64,000 nt of DNA from Vibrio salinus (GTDB lineage: Bacteria; Pseudomonadota; Gammaproteobacteria; Enterobacterales; Vibrionaceae), in the NCBI RefSeq assembly GCF_021272385.1, contig NZ_JAJSDZ010000009.1, positions 124,001 through 188,000 on the forward strand, read 5' to 3'. The notes below the pieces were generated by a model. That model was not told the DNA's origin. It saw only the letters and a program-made list of their open reading frames with translations, and did no database searches. Shown piece after piece: positions 20,343 to 29,906 of this stretch (position 1 is the first letter of the stretch; each line of letters starts with the position of its first letter). The position numbers and the translations under genes were made by a program.

Positions 20343-20916
20343 TATTAATTTTATGGATTGGCAAGAGTATCAGCAACTGCAGAGAAAGCGTGGTATGCAA
20401 TATTTTTGTCTTTTAATACTGATGGTTTTCCTGTGGATTGAAAGTGGTTTTTTTCTGCACTGGCAATATAAAACGCAATTGCTCAAATTAGCAGAAAGAG
20501 ATTATCAACAATCATTATCTTTCTTTTATGGACTGCAACAACAGGTAAAACGAGGTGAACAGATAGAATCCAGAACCACAGAATTACGCCGTATTGCGGA
20601 TGCGTGGGAGGGGGAGCGGAGAACTGTGTATGAGTTTCTCCATGCCTTAAAAGCGTCCAGTAATGTGGCTGTGTCTGTTAAACGTTTTACTCAGAACCAA
20701 AGGGAGATTGAAATGGATGGCACATTTCTATCTCAGAAACAATTCCATACCTTTCTCAATGTAATGGGGCATCAATCGGCTATTCAGGACGTTCGTGTCA
20801 TAGCCGTTTCAGCGGATCCACAGAAAACTGAACGATCACCGGTTTATTCTCAGTTTCGTATTTATATCAGGATGAATTCCCATTTCCCTTCTGAAAACCG
20901 GAGACAGATTCGATGA
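20332..20916 (+). CDS. pilN: Type IV pilus alignment protein PilN
   Basis: Bitopic inner-membrane protein of 194 residues. A short cytoplasmic tail with INFMDW resembles the conserved PilM-binding motif (INLLPWR in typical PilN). One membrane helix follows (about residues 24-42), then a coiled and globular periplasmic domain. I chose ATG 20332 rather than 20317 because the motif normally lies within the first ten residues. It overlaps pilM by 11 bases and pilO by four, so translation is probably coupled. Confidence 0.85.
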   Translation: MLHDINFMDWQEYQQLQRKRGMQYFCLLILMVFLWIESGFFLHWQYKTQLLKLAERDYQQSLSFFYGLQQQVKRGEQIESRTTELRRIADAWEGERRTVYEFLHALKASSNVAVSVKRFTQNQREIEMDGTFLSQKQFHTFLNVMGHQSAIQDVRVIAVSADPQKTERSPVYSQFRIYIRMNSHFPSENRRQIR

Positions 20917-21473
20917 ACTTATCCGGAATTTTTTTCCATTATCGATATGCAAGATTGTTTTTACTTGGAATATGCGTTTCCTGTTTCGTAGGCTTCACCT
21001 GGTTTTGGGGCTGGAATCCTTTGTTTTGTGAGTTATCCCGGAAGTACATTCAGACAGCTGATAATCAGGTAAAAAATGATGCACAAAGCTATCAGTATTA
21101 TAAATATGTCTCCGGGAGACAGAATAGAAAAGACGATTTTGATTCAGTTCATCAGTGGCTGCTGAGTATGACATCTCATCCTTCAAGTATTGAAATTACG
21201 AAATTTCTTGAAGAGGTGGCTGACAAGTCCGGTGTAAAAAAAGCCGATATCAGATGGTTAGAAAGGCGCCAGACTCATTGGTATGAAGAAAAAATATTTG
21301 AATTGAAAGTAACGGGTAATTTTGTGGCATTAGAACTGTTTTTTGAAAAACTTGCAGAACATGAACCATTAGTCATTTTTTCTTACTCTCAATGGCTGAA
21401 ATCAGACGAATCGGGAGACATTAATGTTATGACAAAAGGGCACTCCTATCGATGGTTAGGTAAGGAGCATTAA
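20913..21473 (+). CDS. pilO: Type IV pilus alignment protein PilO
   Basis: 186 residues: a membrane helix near the N-terminus (about residues 14-32), a helical stretch, then a small ferredoxin-like periplasmic domain. In complete machines it pairs with PilN and contacts the lipoprotein PilP. Here its stop codon is followed at once by the secretin gene, with no pilP. Identification rests on position and the general pattern; sequence similarity between PilO proteins is low. Confidence 0.75.
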   Translation: MNLSGIFFHYRYARLFLLGICVSCFVGFTWFWGWNPLFCELSRKYIQTADNQVKNDAQSYQYYKYVSGRQNRKDDFDSVHQWLLSMTSHPSSIEITKFLEEVADKSGVKKADIRWLERRQTHWYEEKIFELKVTGNFVALELFFEKLAEHEPLVIFSYSQWLKSDESGDINVMTKGHSYRWLGKEH

Positions 21474-21474
21474 A

Positions 21475-22581
21475 TTGAAATTCTATTCTTTATTTCTTGT
21501 ATTTTTGATTTCTTATTTTTTTAGCGTTGCCGGCAATTGTGCTCAGGAAAGTGTTGATCCGTTTCACAGCATTCACTACAGCCGTACGGCAATGCCGGAA
21601 AAAGAGCGCGCGGTTAACCAGAGCAAGCACAAAGTGATCCATAAACAGTCGAGATATTTCAGGTTAAGGCATACGGATAGTGAGCAGGTATATAAAATGC
21701 TCAGTGAACAGCAAGGTTTCCTTTCTCAATCCGGTTCTGTGACCTTTGATACAAGAACCAATACTCTTGTCGTTTTTGATTATCCGGATGTGATGAAACG
21801 AATCGAGTCATTGATTCAGAATATCGATTGTCCGGCAAAGCTGGTTGAGATAGAGGCCCGTATTGTTATGGTGAATGAAGGGGCTTTGGATGAGCTTGGT
21901 GTCCAGTGGGGAGTGATTTCTCATCATCAGAATGCTTCGATAACAGGTCGTATTGCTTCGGGTGGGCAGGTCGAAGAAAATAGCTATAGTGATCGGATGG
22001 CTGTTACCTTACCAGCCAGTTCTGCCAATGCATCCTCCATTGCTTTTCAACTGGCTTCTCTGGGAACCGGGACATTATTGGATCTTGAGTTATCTGCGCT
22101 TCAGAGTGAATCGAAAGCGGAAGTCATATCCAGTCCAAGATTGTTAACAATGAATAATAAGCCGGCATTTATTGAGCAGGGAACAGAAATACCCTATCTG
22201 GAATCCAATAAGGATGGTGAACAAACTATTGCATTTAAGAAAGCCGTTCTGAGTCTGAAAGTGACGCCGAAAATGAATACTGATGATAAAATGACTCTGG
22301 ATTTGCTGGTAACGCAGGATCGCCCCGGGCAGGTGGTGAAAACGGGGACTGGAGAAGCTGTGGCTATTATTACTCAACGAATTGGCTCACAGGTTATGGC
22401 TAAGGATGGTGAAACGATTGTTTTAGGCGGAATCTTTCAGAAAAACACCACAAAAAATACCGATAAAGTTCCCTTGTTGGGCGATTTGCCGTTAGTGGGG
22501 CCACTGTTTCGCCGAAGCTATGAGAATACCGGGAAAAGTGAGCTGGTTATTTTTGTAACACCCAGAACTATAATTCAATAA
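21475..22581 (+). CDS. pilQ: Shortened type IV pilus/competence secretin PilQ (HofQ-like)
   Basis: Outer-membrane secretin, 368 residues from a TTG start one base after pilO. A signal peptide (about residues 1-22) is followed by one N-terminal secretin repeat (about 58-118, ending DTRTNTLVVFD) and the C-terminal secretin barrel domain (about 125-366) with IEARIVMVNE, VISSPRLLTMNN and the ending VPLLGDLPLVGPLFR. Full PilQ also has AMIN domains and an STN/N0 domain; E. coli HofQ (about 412 aa) still has the latter. Both are absent here. The barrel looks intact, so a membrane channel may still form. Confidence 0.88.
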   Translation: MKFYSLFLVFLISYFFSVAGNCAQESVDPFHSIHYSRTAMPEKERAVNQSKHKVIHKQSRYFRLRHTDSEQVYKMLSEQQGFLSQSGSVTFDTRTNTLVVFDYPDVMKRIESLIQNIDCPAKLVEIEARIVMVNEGALDELGVQWGVISHHQNASITGRIASGGQVEENSYSDRMAVTLPASSANASSIAFQLASLGTGTLLDLELSALQSESKAEVISSPRLLTMNNKPAFIEQGTEIPYLESNKDGEQTIAFKKAVLSLKVTPKMNTDDKMTLDLLVTQDRPGQVVKTGTGEAVAIITQRIGSQVMAKDGETIVLGGIFQKNTTKNTDKVPLLGDLPLVGPLFRRSYENTGKSELVIFVTPRTIIQ

Positions 22582-22767
22582 CTTATGATTGTTTTTACGA
22601 CAAAAATAAAAATAATGTTGCAATACGATGCTCAGATCTAGATAATTTCGGGTCTTATCACGAAATATCTGTGAGGAATTGGTGCCACGAGAGTTGCTCA
22701 GCACATATTGTGTTGTTGTGTTCTTGTGGCGATGTCATTGAATTAACGCAAGAAACTACTGCTGAAC

Positions 22768-23286
22768 ATGGCTGAAAAACGTAATATTTTCCTGGTCGGC
22801 CCAATGGGCGCTGGCAAAAGCACAATTGGTCGATATCTCGCTCAACAACTTCACATGGACTTTGTTGATTCTGATACTGTAATCGAAGAGCGAACTGGAG
22901 CTGATATCGCATGGGTCTTTGATGTTGAAGGTGAAGATGGCTTCCGTAAACGTGAAGAAACGGTAATTAATGAATTAACTGAGCAACAGGGTATTGTTTT
23001 AGCGACGGGTGGTGGCTCGGTTAAAAGCAAAGATAATCGCAACCGTTTATCTGCAAGAGGCATCGTTGTTTATTTGGAAACAACAATAGAAAAGCAGTTA
23101 GCCCGTACTAATCGCGATAAAAAACGTCCTTTGTTACAGACTGATTCTCCAAGAGAAGTGCTCGAGTCTTTAGCCGGGGAGCGTAATCCACTTTATGAAG
23201 AAATTGCGGATGTCATCGTAAAAACAGATGATCAGAGTGCAAAAGTGGTCGCGGCTCAGATTGTAAAAATGTTAGAAGAGCAATAA
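22768..23286 (+). CDS. aroK: Shikimate kinase I
   Basis: Phosphorylates shikimate at the 3-hydroxyl using ATP, fifth step of the aromatic pathway. P-loop [12 protein letters not shown] lies at residues 10-21, the shikimate-binding [14 protein letters not shown] follows, and TGGGSV is visible near residue 80. The 172-residue length is standard. The 186-base gap after pilQ should hold its promoter. aroB starts 26 bases later, so the aroK-aroB pair is an operon as in enterics. Confidence 0.97.
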   Translation: MAEKRNIFLVGPMGAGKSTIGRYLAQQLHMDFVDSDTVIEERTGADIAWVFDVEGEDGFRKREETVINELTEQQGIVLATGGGSVKSKDNRNRLSARGIVVYLETTIEKQLARTNRDKKRPLLQTDSPREVLESLAGERNPLYEEIADVIVKTDDQSAKVVAAQIVKMLEEQ

Positions 23287-23312
23287 ACCTTTCATTACAT
23301 AGGAGCATTACC

Positions 23313-24401
23313 ATGGAACGGATTACGGTCAGTCTTGGTGAACGTAGCTATCCTATCTCTATCGGTGCCGGATTATTTAATGATCCGGCCCTGCTTTCTT
23401 TTCTGGATTCAAAACAAAGCGTTGTTGTCATTACCAATACAACCGTTGCCCCCTTGTATGCTGAAAAAATTGACGCATTATTGGCTCAGACGGGGTGTAA
23501 ACATTCTTTGCTTCAGCTACCTGATGGCGAAAAGTACAAGTCATTAGAAACATTCAATACGGTGATGACCTATCTTATTGAAAATAATTACGGCCGTGAT
23601 GTTGTGATTATGGCTTTAGGTGGTGGTGTCATCGGTGATTTGGTCGGATTTGCTGCGGCATGCTATCAGAGAGGGGTCGATTTTATTCAGATACCGACCA
23701 CATTATTGTCACAGGTAGATTCATCCGTTGGAGGTAAAACGGCGGTTAATCACCCACTTGGCAAAAATATGATTGGGGCATTTTATCAGCCAAAATCGGT
23801 TATCATTGATACGAATTGTCTGTCGACCTTGCCGGAACGTGAGTTTGCAGCGGGAATGGCAGAAGTTATCAAATATGGCATCATTTATGACTATGACTTT
23901 TTTGTCTGGCTGGAAGACAATTTGGATGCGCTTTATGAACATGATGAAGATGCACTGAAGTATGCGATAGCCCGTTGTTGCCAGATAAAGGCTGAGGTGG
24001 TTGCTCAGGATGAGAAAGAATCCGGTATCAGGGCTCTTTTGAATTTGGGGCATACGTATGGACATGCGATAGAAGCTGAGCTTGGCTATGGTAACTGGTT
24101 GCATGGTGAAGCGGTTGCATCCGGTACGGTAATGGCGGCTAAAACTGCCTGTCTCCAGGGAATGATGTCGAAAACGCAAGTCGATAGAATAATCACTATA
24201 CTGAAAAGAGCTAAGCTGCCTGTACATACACCGGATACCATGTCATTTGATGATTTCATCAGGCATATGATGAGAGACAAAAAAGTGTTGGCAGGTCAAT
24301 TGCGTCTGGTTTTACCGGTTGGTTTAGGTAAAGCTGATGTGGTTAAAAATGTTCCGGAGTCCGTTCTCAGGGAGGCGATTGATTCCTGCAGAAAACGCTA
24401 A
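23313..24401 (+). CDS. aroB: 3-dehydroquinate synthase
   Basis: Zinc- and NAD-dependent enzyme converting DAHP to 3-dehydroquinate, second step of the shikimate pathway. The 362-residue protein has the NAD-binding [13 protein letters not shown], the [15 protein letters not shown] segment, and metal ligands in [11 protein letters not shown] and WLHGEAVA. A clear AGGAG site is present eight bases before the ATG. It lies between aroK and damX. Confidence 0.98.
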   Translation: MERITVSLGERSYPISIGAGLFNDPALLSFLDSKQSVVVITNTTVAPLYAEKIDALLAQTGCKHSLLQLPDGEKYKSLETFNTVMTYLIENNYGRDVVIMALGGGVIGDLVGFAAACYQRGVDFIQIPTTLLSQVDSSVGGKTAVNHPLGKNMIGAFYQPKSVIIDTNCLSTLPEREFAAGMAEVIKYGIIYDYDFFVWLEDNLDALYEHDEDALKYAIARCCQIKAEVVAQDEKESGIRALLNLGHTYGHAIEAELGYGNWLHGEAVASGTVMAAKTACLQGMMSKTQVDRIITILKRAKLPVHTPDTMSFDDFIRHMMRDKKVLAGQLRLVLPVGLGKADVVKNVPESVLREAIDSCRKR

Positions 24402-24447
24402 TAACCTGTTCGAATAATCTGCTTTTTACAGACAGAAGGACGTTATC

Positions 24448-25986
24448 ATGAGCTCAGCAAATTCATTGCGGGTACTGGAGTTAGAATCTCAGGGTGAAGT
24501 ACTGGAGCGTCTTCAGTTGCTTTCAAATTTTGGCTCTAGTCTGATAACGGTTACCGGTTCTCCCGGAGCAGGAAAAACCTGGATAGCCCAGCGATATCTT
24601 GAAGCCTGGGCTGACGAGAAAAATCAGGCTTTGCTGATGTGTTTCCCTAATCAGGACAATGAGCAGCGTCGTTCTACCATATTGTCACAGATTTCATCTC
24701 AGTCCTATTTTGACCCATCGGCGTCGCTGGCGGAAAGTCTTTCCGATTTTTACCATGCAGACCGTTGTAATATTGTTATTGTGGTTGACGATGCTCAGCT
24801 TCTTTCTGAAACACTGATCTCTGAATTATGGATGTTAGTTTTGGAAGCTCAGTCCCGGCCGGAATGGTCTATTAACGTTATTTTATTTTCTCTTCCTAAT
24901 CTTCTTGATACTCTTTTAACTCGCTTAAGTTATGGTCAGGAACATAAACCTGTTGATGTTGAAATCGAAGTGTTGTCTGATGATGATGCAGATCGTTTCT
25001 TTGAATTTTACGTCATGCGTTATGTCGAACCGGATATGGAGAAGCGGGTTCGTCATGCTTACAATAAGGTGAAGAAAACGCCAGGGGATATTATGGCTTT
25101 AGGAGAGCAGAAAATGGAAAAGCGTGTCGTTATTCGTTCAATTATTGGCTCGCCTGTTAACATTACCATCATTATTGTTCTTTTACTTGTGTTGATTGGT
25201 GGTGGGTATTACTGGATGCTGAAAGATGGGTTACCGGAACCTGAATCAGTTACAGGTAAAGCAGGCTCAGAAGAACAGGCTAAGAGTTCGGTATTGCCTG
25301 ATACCGTGCAGGAAAATGTCCAGGCACTGAAAAATAAGTTAAAAGAATCGAATGGTTCAGAGTCTGAGTTGATGAAAAAAGCAGTGAAAGACGGTGCAAA
25401 GAACGATTCGTATGCTCTTCCTCCGGCAGTCACCAGCACGGTTGAGCGGGTTGGTGTGGAAGACAGTAACAGGAAACGAGTGGTGATCAGTTCAGATGTG
25501 GTTGATGCGCTGATGGATGGTGAAAAGAGTCCTGAGAAAAAAGTACTAACACCAGGTGATGTACCGCCGAGTGAACCTGTCCGAATTGAGTCTCCTGAGC
25601 TGACTAACCCGGCTGATGATGCCGTTTCTTCAGAGAAAAAAGAGCCCGATCAGCAACAACAAGCCCCGGATATCACATTCTCTTTTGCCCGTGATAAGTT
25701 GCTGGCGATGCCAGACCGGAGTTACACATTGCAGTTGGGTGCTTTTAATACCCTCCAGGAAACAGAGAAATTTATCAAGCAGTATCAGTTACAGGGACAA
25801 AATAAAGTATATGTTTATCCGACCTTTAGAGATGGTGAAAAATGGATCATTGTGACTTATGATGAATTTCCGACGATTCAGTTAGCCAGAGACGCTGTTG
25901 ACACGCTTTCCCCTGAGTTACAAAGGCTTGGTCCGTGGGCTAAATCGTTACGTCAGGTCCACCGGGAAGTCGATCGTGCGAAATAA
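24448..25986 (+). CDS. damX: Cell-division protein DamX (AAA ATPase-like plus SPOR)
   Basis: 512 residues. The N-terminal part is an ExeA-like ATPase with P-loop GSPGAGKTW (about residues 37-45) and the Walker-B-like NIVIVVDDAQ. A membrane helix lies at about residues 234-254. A long Glu/Lys/Ser-rich periplasmic linker leads to a C-terminal SPOR domain (about 425-505, starting RSYTLQLGAFN) that binds denuded glycan at the septum. DamX is a non-essential division-septum protein. The ATPase half is absent from many enteric SPOR proteins but usual in Vibrio DamX. Confidence 0.92.
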   Translation: MSSANSLRVLELESQGEVLERLQLLSNFGSSLITVTGSPGAGKTWIAQRYLEAWADEKNQALLMCFPNQDNEQRRSTILSQISSQSYFDPSASLAESLSDFYHADRCNIVIVVDDAQLLSETLISELWMLVLEAQSRPEWSINVILFSLPNLLDTLLTRLSYGQEHKPVDVEIEVLSDDDADRFFEFYVMRYVEPDMEKRVRHAYNKVKKTPGDIMALGEQKMEKRVVIRSIIGSPVNITIIIVLLLVLIGGGYYWMLKDGLPEPESVTGKAGSEEQAKSSVLPDTVQENVQALKNKLKESNGSESELMKKAVKDGAKNDSYALPPAVTSTVERVGVEDSNRKRVVISSDVVDALMDGEKSPEKKVLTPGDVPPSEPVRIESPELTNPADDAVSSEKKEPDQQQQAPDITFSFARDKLLAMPDRSYTLQLGAFNTLQETEKFIKQYQLQGQNKVYVYPTFRDGEKWIIVTYDEFPTIQLARDAVDTLSPELQRLGPWAKSLRQVHREVDRAK

Positions 25987-26059
25987 ACCTGAGCTCAACA
26001 GGAAAATATGATACATTCCGCTACCTTGTGTGTTTGGTGAATAAGAATCAGAGCAGTCG

Positions 26060-26881
26060 ATGAAGAAGCAGCGTGCCTTTTTAAAATGGGCGGGTGGAAA
26101 ATATAGCTTAGTTGAAGATATAAAGAGACACCTTCCGGCTGCTGAGGTTTTAGTGGAGCCGTTTGTCGGCGCTGGCTCTATCTTCTTAAATGCGGACTAT
26201 GAGCGCTATATTCTGGCCGATATTAATCCGGATCTGATCAATCTTTATAATTTATTAAAAACAGATCCGGTTATGTATATTTCTGAGGCCAGACGTTGGT
26301 TTATACCAGACAATAACCGTAAAGATTTTTACTTATCTACCCGCAAAGCGTTTAATGAATCGGATGATATTCTCTTCCGTTCACTGGCTTTCCTGTATAT
26401 GAACCGGTTCGGGTTTAACGGTTTATGTCGTTATAATAAGAAAGGTGGGTTTAACGTGCCCTTTGGGTCCTATAAAAAACCCTATTTCCCTGAAGCTGAA
26501 CTGGAATTTTTTGCTGAAAAAGCAAAAAAAGCGGAGTTTGTCTGTGTTAATTACCGGGATTCTTTTGCGATGGCTCCGCAAGGGGCTGTCATTTACTGCG
26601 ATCCTCCTTATGCTCCATTATCGACGACCGCTAACTTTACCTCCTATGCCGGTGGTGGTTTTTCTCTTGACGATCAGGCCCGGTTGGCGGATGTCGCGGA
26701 AAAAACTGCGTTAGAAAGAGATATTCCGGTATTGATTTCTAATCATGATACGGCGCTAACCCGGCGTCTTTACCACGGTGCAAAACTAAATGTGGTGAAA
26801 GTCAAAAGGACGATCAGCCGTAATGGGGCCGGGCGGAATAAAGTGGATGAACTGCTTGCGTTATTTTCGCCTTCTGAGTGA
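26060..26881 (+). CDS. dam: DNA adenine methyltransferase Dam
   Basis: Methylates adenine in GATC, used in mismatch repair, replication control through SeqA and, in Vibrio, chromosome II replication through RctB. Alpha-group order is visible: the AdoMet motif EPFVGAGSIF near residue 34 and the catalytic DPPY near residue 180. The N-terminal KWAGGKYSLVEDIKRHLP is typical. Length 273 matches the family. In V. cholerae Dam is essential. It follows damX after a gap of 73 bases. Confidence 0.97.
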   Translation: MKKQRAFLKWAGGKYSLVEDIKRHLPAAEVLVEPFVGAGSIFLNADYERYILADINPDLINLYNLLKTDPVMYISEARRWFIPDNNRKDFYLSTRKAFNESDDILFRSLAFLYMNRFGFNGLCRYNKKGGFNVPFGSYKKPYFPEAELEFFAEKAKKAEFVCVNYRDSFAMAPQGAVIYCDPPYAPLSTTANFTSYAGGGFSLDDQARLADVAEKTALERDIPVLISNHDTALTRRLYHGAKLNVVKVKRTISRNGAGRNKVDELLALFSPSE

Positions 26882-26981
26882 TTTTATTGACCTAAAGATT
26901 AGCAGGCTCTAGGAACCCGGCAACCCCTTAGGTACAATAGTCGTTCTGTGCCAGAGTGTTTCTAAAACGGTGAAACTAGTT

Positions 26982-27659
26982 ATGACTGATTTTCTTATTG
27001 CTCCTTCAATTTTATCTGCGGATATGGCCCGACTTGGTGAAGACGTTGAAAAAGTGTTGGAAGCCGGAGCGGATGTGGTTCATTTTGATGTAATGGATAA
27101 CCATTATGTGCCTAATCTGACGTTTGGTGCGCCTATCTGTAAAGCGCTTCGGGATTATGGGATTACGGCACCCATTGATGTTCACCTGATGGTAAAGCCT
27201 GTTGACAGAATTATTCCGGATTTTGCTAAGGCCGGTGCAACAATGATTACGTTCCATGTTGAAGCGTCAGAACATATTGATCGGACACTTCAGCTTATCA
27301 AATCTCATGGTTGTCAGGCTGGCGTCGTTCTAAACCCGGCAACGCCATTGAGTTGTCTGGATTATATTATGGATAAAGTGGATCTGATCCTTTTGATGTC
27401 GGTGAACCCCGGTTTTGGTGGTCAGTCGTTTATTCCCCATACTCTGGATAAATTAAAAGCGGTAAAACAGCGCATCAAAGCATCAGGCCGGACTATTCGT
27501 CTGGAAATTGATGGTGGTGTAAAAGTCGATAATATCAGAGAAATTGCAGAAGCGGGTGCGGATATGTTTGTTGCGGGGTCAGCGATCTTTGGTCATCCGG
27601 ACTACAGAGAAGTGATTTCAGCGATGCGTGAAGAGTTGTCAAACATCTCTGCTGATTAA
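26982..27659 (+). CDS. rpe: Ribulose-phosphate 3-epimerase
   Basis: Interconverts ribulose 5-phosphate and xylulose 5-phosphate in the pentose phosphate pathway. TIM-barrel metal-dependent enzyme with [24 protein letters not shown] and [10 protein letters not shown] signatures. A GTG at 26970 could add four residues; ATG 26982 (MTDFLIAPS) fits the family, has GGTGAAA at suitable spacing and gives 225 residues. A strong terminator follows, separating it from gph. Confidence 0.97.
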   Translation: MTDFLIAPSILSADMARLGEDVEKVLEAGADVVHFDVMDNHYVPNLTFGAPICKALRDYGITAPIDVHLMVKPVDRIIPDFAKAGATMITFHVEASEHIDRTLQLIKSHGCQAGVVLNPATPLSCLDYIMDKVDLILLMSVNPGFGGQSFIPHTLDKLKAVKQRIKASGRTIRLEIDGGVKVDNIREIAEAGADMFVAGSAIFGHPDYREVISAMREELSNISAD

Positions 27660-27704
27660 CTTAAAAACAAAGTCTTTCATTCTTTCTATAGACATTTTCT
27701 GTCC

Positions 27705-27745
27705 GGGCTTGATAGCATCAAAGGATGCATCAAGCCCTTTTTATT
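27705..27745 (+). terminator. Terminator after rpe
   Basis: GGGCTTGAT-A-GCATC pairs with GATGCATCAAGCCC (14 pairs with one bulged A) around a short loop, then TTTTTATT. It lies 45 bases after rpe and immediately before gph. Confidence 0.8.
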
Positions 27746-27773
27746 GGGCGCTAAATACAGAGAAAAATTCACA

Positions 27774-28454
27774 ATGTCATTAAAGCGATTAAAACTGGTT
27801 GTGTTTGATTTGGATGGCACGATCATTGATAGTGTTCCGGACCTTGCCGTTGCTGCAGATCTAGCTGCTAAAGAGCTTGGATTCCCAGGGGTCAAAGAAG
27901 AACAGGCCCGTGATTATGTGGGGAATGGAGCGGATATTCTTATAGCCCGGGTGCTGAGTCAGAGTTTACAGATTGATCCGAATCTTTCTGCTGAATTACG
28001 AAAAGAAGCCCGGCATTTGTTTGATGATTTCTATGAGGCGACAGGGCATAAACGCAGCCAGCTTTATGACGGCGTACAAGAAACGGTTAAGCAGCTATTT
28101 GAGGCCGGGTACAAGCTGGCTGTAGTAACCAACAAACCGTCCCGTTTTGTTCCGGAAATTTTACAACAGCATGGACTGATAGACTATTTCAGCGATATTA
28201 TCGGAGGTGACTGCTTTGAAACCCGAAAACCGGATCCCATCGCTCTGAACTGGTTACTGGATAAGTATCAGCTAACTGCAGAGCAGATGCTTATGGTGGG
28301 CGATTCGAAGAACGATATTTTGGCTGCAAAAAATGCCGGATGTGAATCTTTCGGATTGACCTACGGTTATAATCATGGAGAGCCGCTTGAGTTATCAAAG
28401 CCAACTTATATTACCGATAACTTTAGTGATTTACTCAAAGTCGTACTTAAATAA
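27774..28454 (+). CDS. gph: Phosphoglycolate phosphatase
   Basis: HAD-superfamily phosphatase that removes phosphate from 2-phosphoglycolate, a product of oxidative DNA damage repair. Motif I is VFDLDGTIID (catalytic Asp), motif II is the VVTNKP region, and motifs III/IV lie in TRKPDPIALNW and MVGDSKNDILAA. A TTG at 27744 opens the frame earlier but lies in the rpe terminator; ATG 27774 (MSLKRLKLVVFD) gives 226 residues, the normal size. Confidence 0.94.
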   Translation: MSLKRLKLVVFDLDGTIIDSVPDLAVAADLAAKELGFPGVKEEQARDYVGNGADILIARVLSQSLQIDPNLSAELRKEARHLFDDFYEATGHKRSQLYDGVQETVKQLFEAGYKLAVVTNKPSRFVPEILQQHGLIDYFSDIIGGDCFETRKPDPIALNWLLDKYQLTAEQMLMVGDSKNDILAAKNAGCESFGLTYGYNHGEPLELSKPTYITDNFSDLLKVVLK

Positions 28455-28484
28455 CGTGAAAAACCGGTATTGACTCTAGTAATA

Positions 28485-28500
28485 TACTCGTGAATGAGTA
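28485..28500. promoter_or_regulatory. TrpR-operator-like palindrome upstream of trpS
   Basis: TACTCGTGAATGAGTA matches the core TrpR operator TACTAGTTAACTAGTA at 12 of 16 positions, including both outer TACT/AGTA arms. It overlaps a possible -10 (TATACT, 28483-28488) and lies 76 bases before the tryptophanyl-tRNA synthetase start. The link to TrpR is inferred from sequence and context. Confidence 0.45.
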
Positions 28501-28575
28501 CACTTCTGTTTTCACAATATTAAATTGTGAACTCGACCTTTTATTGTTTTTATATGTAGCAAGGAAATCATACAA

Positions 28576-29592
28576 ATGAGCAAGCCCATCGTATTTAGTG
28601 GCGTTCAACCTTCCGGTGAACTAAGTATTGGTAACTACCTGGGTGCTCTACGTCAATGGCATCAAATGCAAGACGATTATGATTGTCAGTATTGTGTTGT
28701 GGATCTGCATGCGATTACCGTCAGGCAGGATCCGAAAGCCTTATATGAAGCAACATTAGATGCACTGGCAATTTGTCTGGCTGTTGGAGTAGATCCGCAG
28801 AAAAGTACGTTATTTGTTCAGTCCCACGTACCGGCACATGCTCAACTTGGCTGGCTTCTAAACTGTTACACCCAAATGGGTGAACTGAACCGGATGACTC
28901 AGTTTAAAGACAAATCTCAGCGTTACGCTAATGATGTGAATGCCGGATTATTTGATTACCCTGTTCTTATGGCCGCGGATATTCTGCTTTATGGTGCAAA
29001 TCAGGTACCTGTTGGTAGTGATCAGAAACAGCACCTGGAATTAGCGCGTGATATCGCTATTCGCTTTAATAATATTTATAGCCCTGAATCACCTGTTTTT
29101 ACCGTACCGGAGCCTTACATCCCAACGGTCAATGCTCGGGTTATGAGCCTTCAGGATGCGACGAAGAAAATGTCAAAGTCTGATGATAATCGTAAGAATG
29201 TGATAACGTTACTGGAAGATCCTAAGTCGATTATCAAGAAGATTAATAAAGCTCAGACCGATACGGAAACGCCTCCCCGTATTGCTTATGATATCGAATC
29301 AAAAGCCGGGATTTCGAACCTGATGGGGCTGTACTCTGCGGCAACCGGAATGTCTTTCGAAGAAATCGAAGCGCAGTACAAAGGTGTTGAAATGTATGGT
29401 CCGTTCAAGAAAGACGTCGGAGCCGCACTGGTTGCTATGCTTGAACCCATTCAGTCTGAATATCATCGTATTCGGGCGGATAAAGCTTATCTGGAAAATG
29501 TTATGAAGACCGGTGCAGAGAAAGCATCAGCCAGAGCGTCAGTTACGTTGAAAAAAGCATTTGAAGCTGTTGGTTTTGTCGCAAGACCATAA
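28576..29592 (+). CDS. trpS: Tryptophanyl-tRNA synthetase
   Basis: Class I synthetase that charges tRNA-Trp. The HIGH-like motif is [12 protein letters not shown] (about residues 11-22) and the KMSKS motif is intact ([10 protein letters not shown], about 197-206). The 338 residues are typical of the bacterial enzyme. It closes the dam-rpe-gph-trpS run found in enterics and Vibrio. A palindrome like the TrpR operator lies upstream, and a T-rich terminator follows. Confidence 0.97.
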   Translation: MSKPIVFSGVQPSGELSIGNYLGALRQWHQMQDDYDCQYCVVDLHAITVRQDPKALYEATLDALAICLAVGVDPQKSTLFVQSHVPAHAQLGWLLNCYTQMGELNRMTQFKDKSQRYANDVNAGLFDYPVLMAADILLYGANQVPVGSDQKQHLELARDIAIRFNNIYSPESPVFTVPEPYIPTVNARVMSLQDATKKMSKSDDNRKNVITLLEDPKSIIKKINKAQTDTETPPRIAYDIESKAGISNLMGLYSAATGMSFEEIEAQYKGVEMYGPFKKDVGAALVAMLEPIQSEYHRIRADKAYLENVMKTGAEKASARASVTLKKAFEAVGFVARP

Positions 29593-29906
29593 TTGAAGCT
29601 GTCTCAAATAGAAGAAACCTCTGAACCGTTTCGTTTTCAGAGGTTTTTTTATTCTTTTCCTCGTGTTCCATCTGGTTGTTTCCCCTGTCAAATTTCTATC
29701 CTAAAGCGCCATTCCGGTATTTTCTTTTTGTTCACTCAGGTGAATGTATGGTGCTATATGCACCCTTGTGTTTAAGTTTTTTCAGTTTCTTTGATTTCTG
29801 CCAGCTTATTAAGAAAATTAACAATAATTTATAGATGGTCAGGAATGCACCTTAATGCTGAACAAGGATATAATAATTTGGCGTTCATTCATTGATAGAG
29901 GAAATT
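29593..29906. other. Intergenic region between trpS and the chemoreceptor gene
   Basis: This 314-base stretch starts with the trpS terminator and should end with the chemoreceptor promoter. A TATAAT at 29869-29874 is a possible -10, but the sequence 17 bases upstream (TGCACC) is a poor -35, and I see no sigma-28 motif of the kind found at motX. A 60-codon open frame at 29593 runs through the terminator and is not credible. Confidence 0.5.
29615..29650 (+). terminator. Terminator after trpS
   Basis: AAACCTCTGAA pairs with TTCAGAGGTTT around a ten-base loop and ends in seven T residues, 22 bases after the stop codon. Confidence 0.85.

Noticed and set aside
23721..24227. 168-codon open frame opposite aroB
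   Set aside because: Antisense to a strongly conserved enzyme; composition reflects codon bias of aroB rather than a real protein.
28470..28504. TTGACT as a -35 element for trpS
   Set aside because: No -10 lies at 16-18 bases: TATACT is only 7 bases away and TACACT is 23 away.
29593..29775. 60-codon open frame directly after trpS
   Set aside because: It begins at the trpS stop, runs through the trpS terminator hairpin and has no ribosome site.
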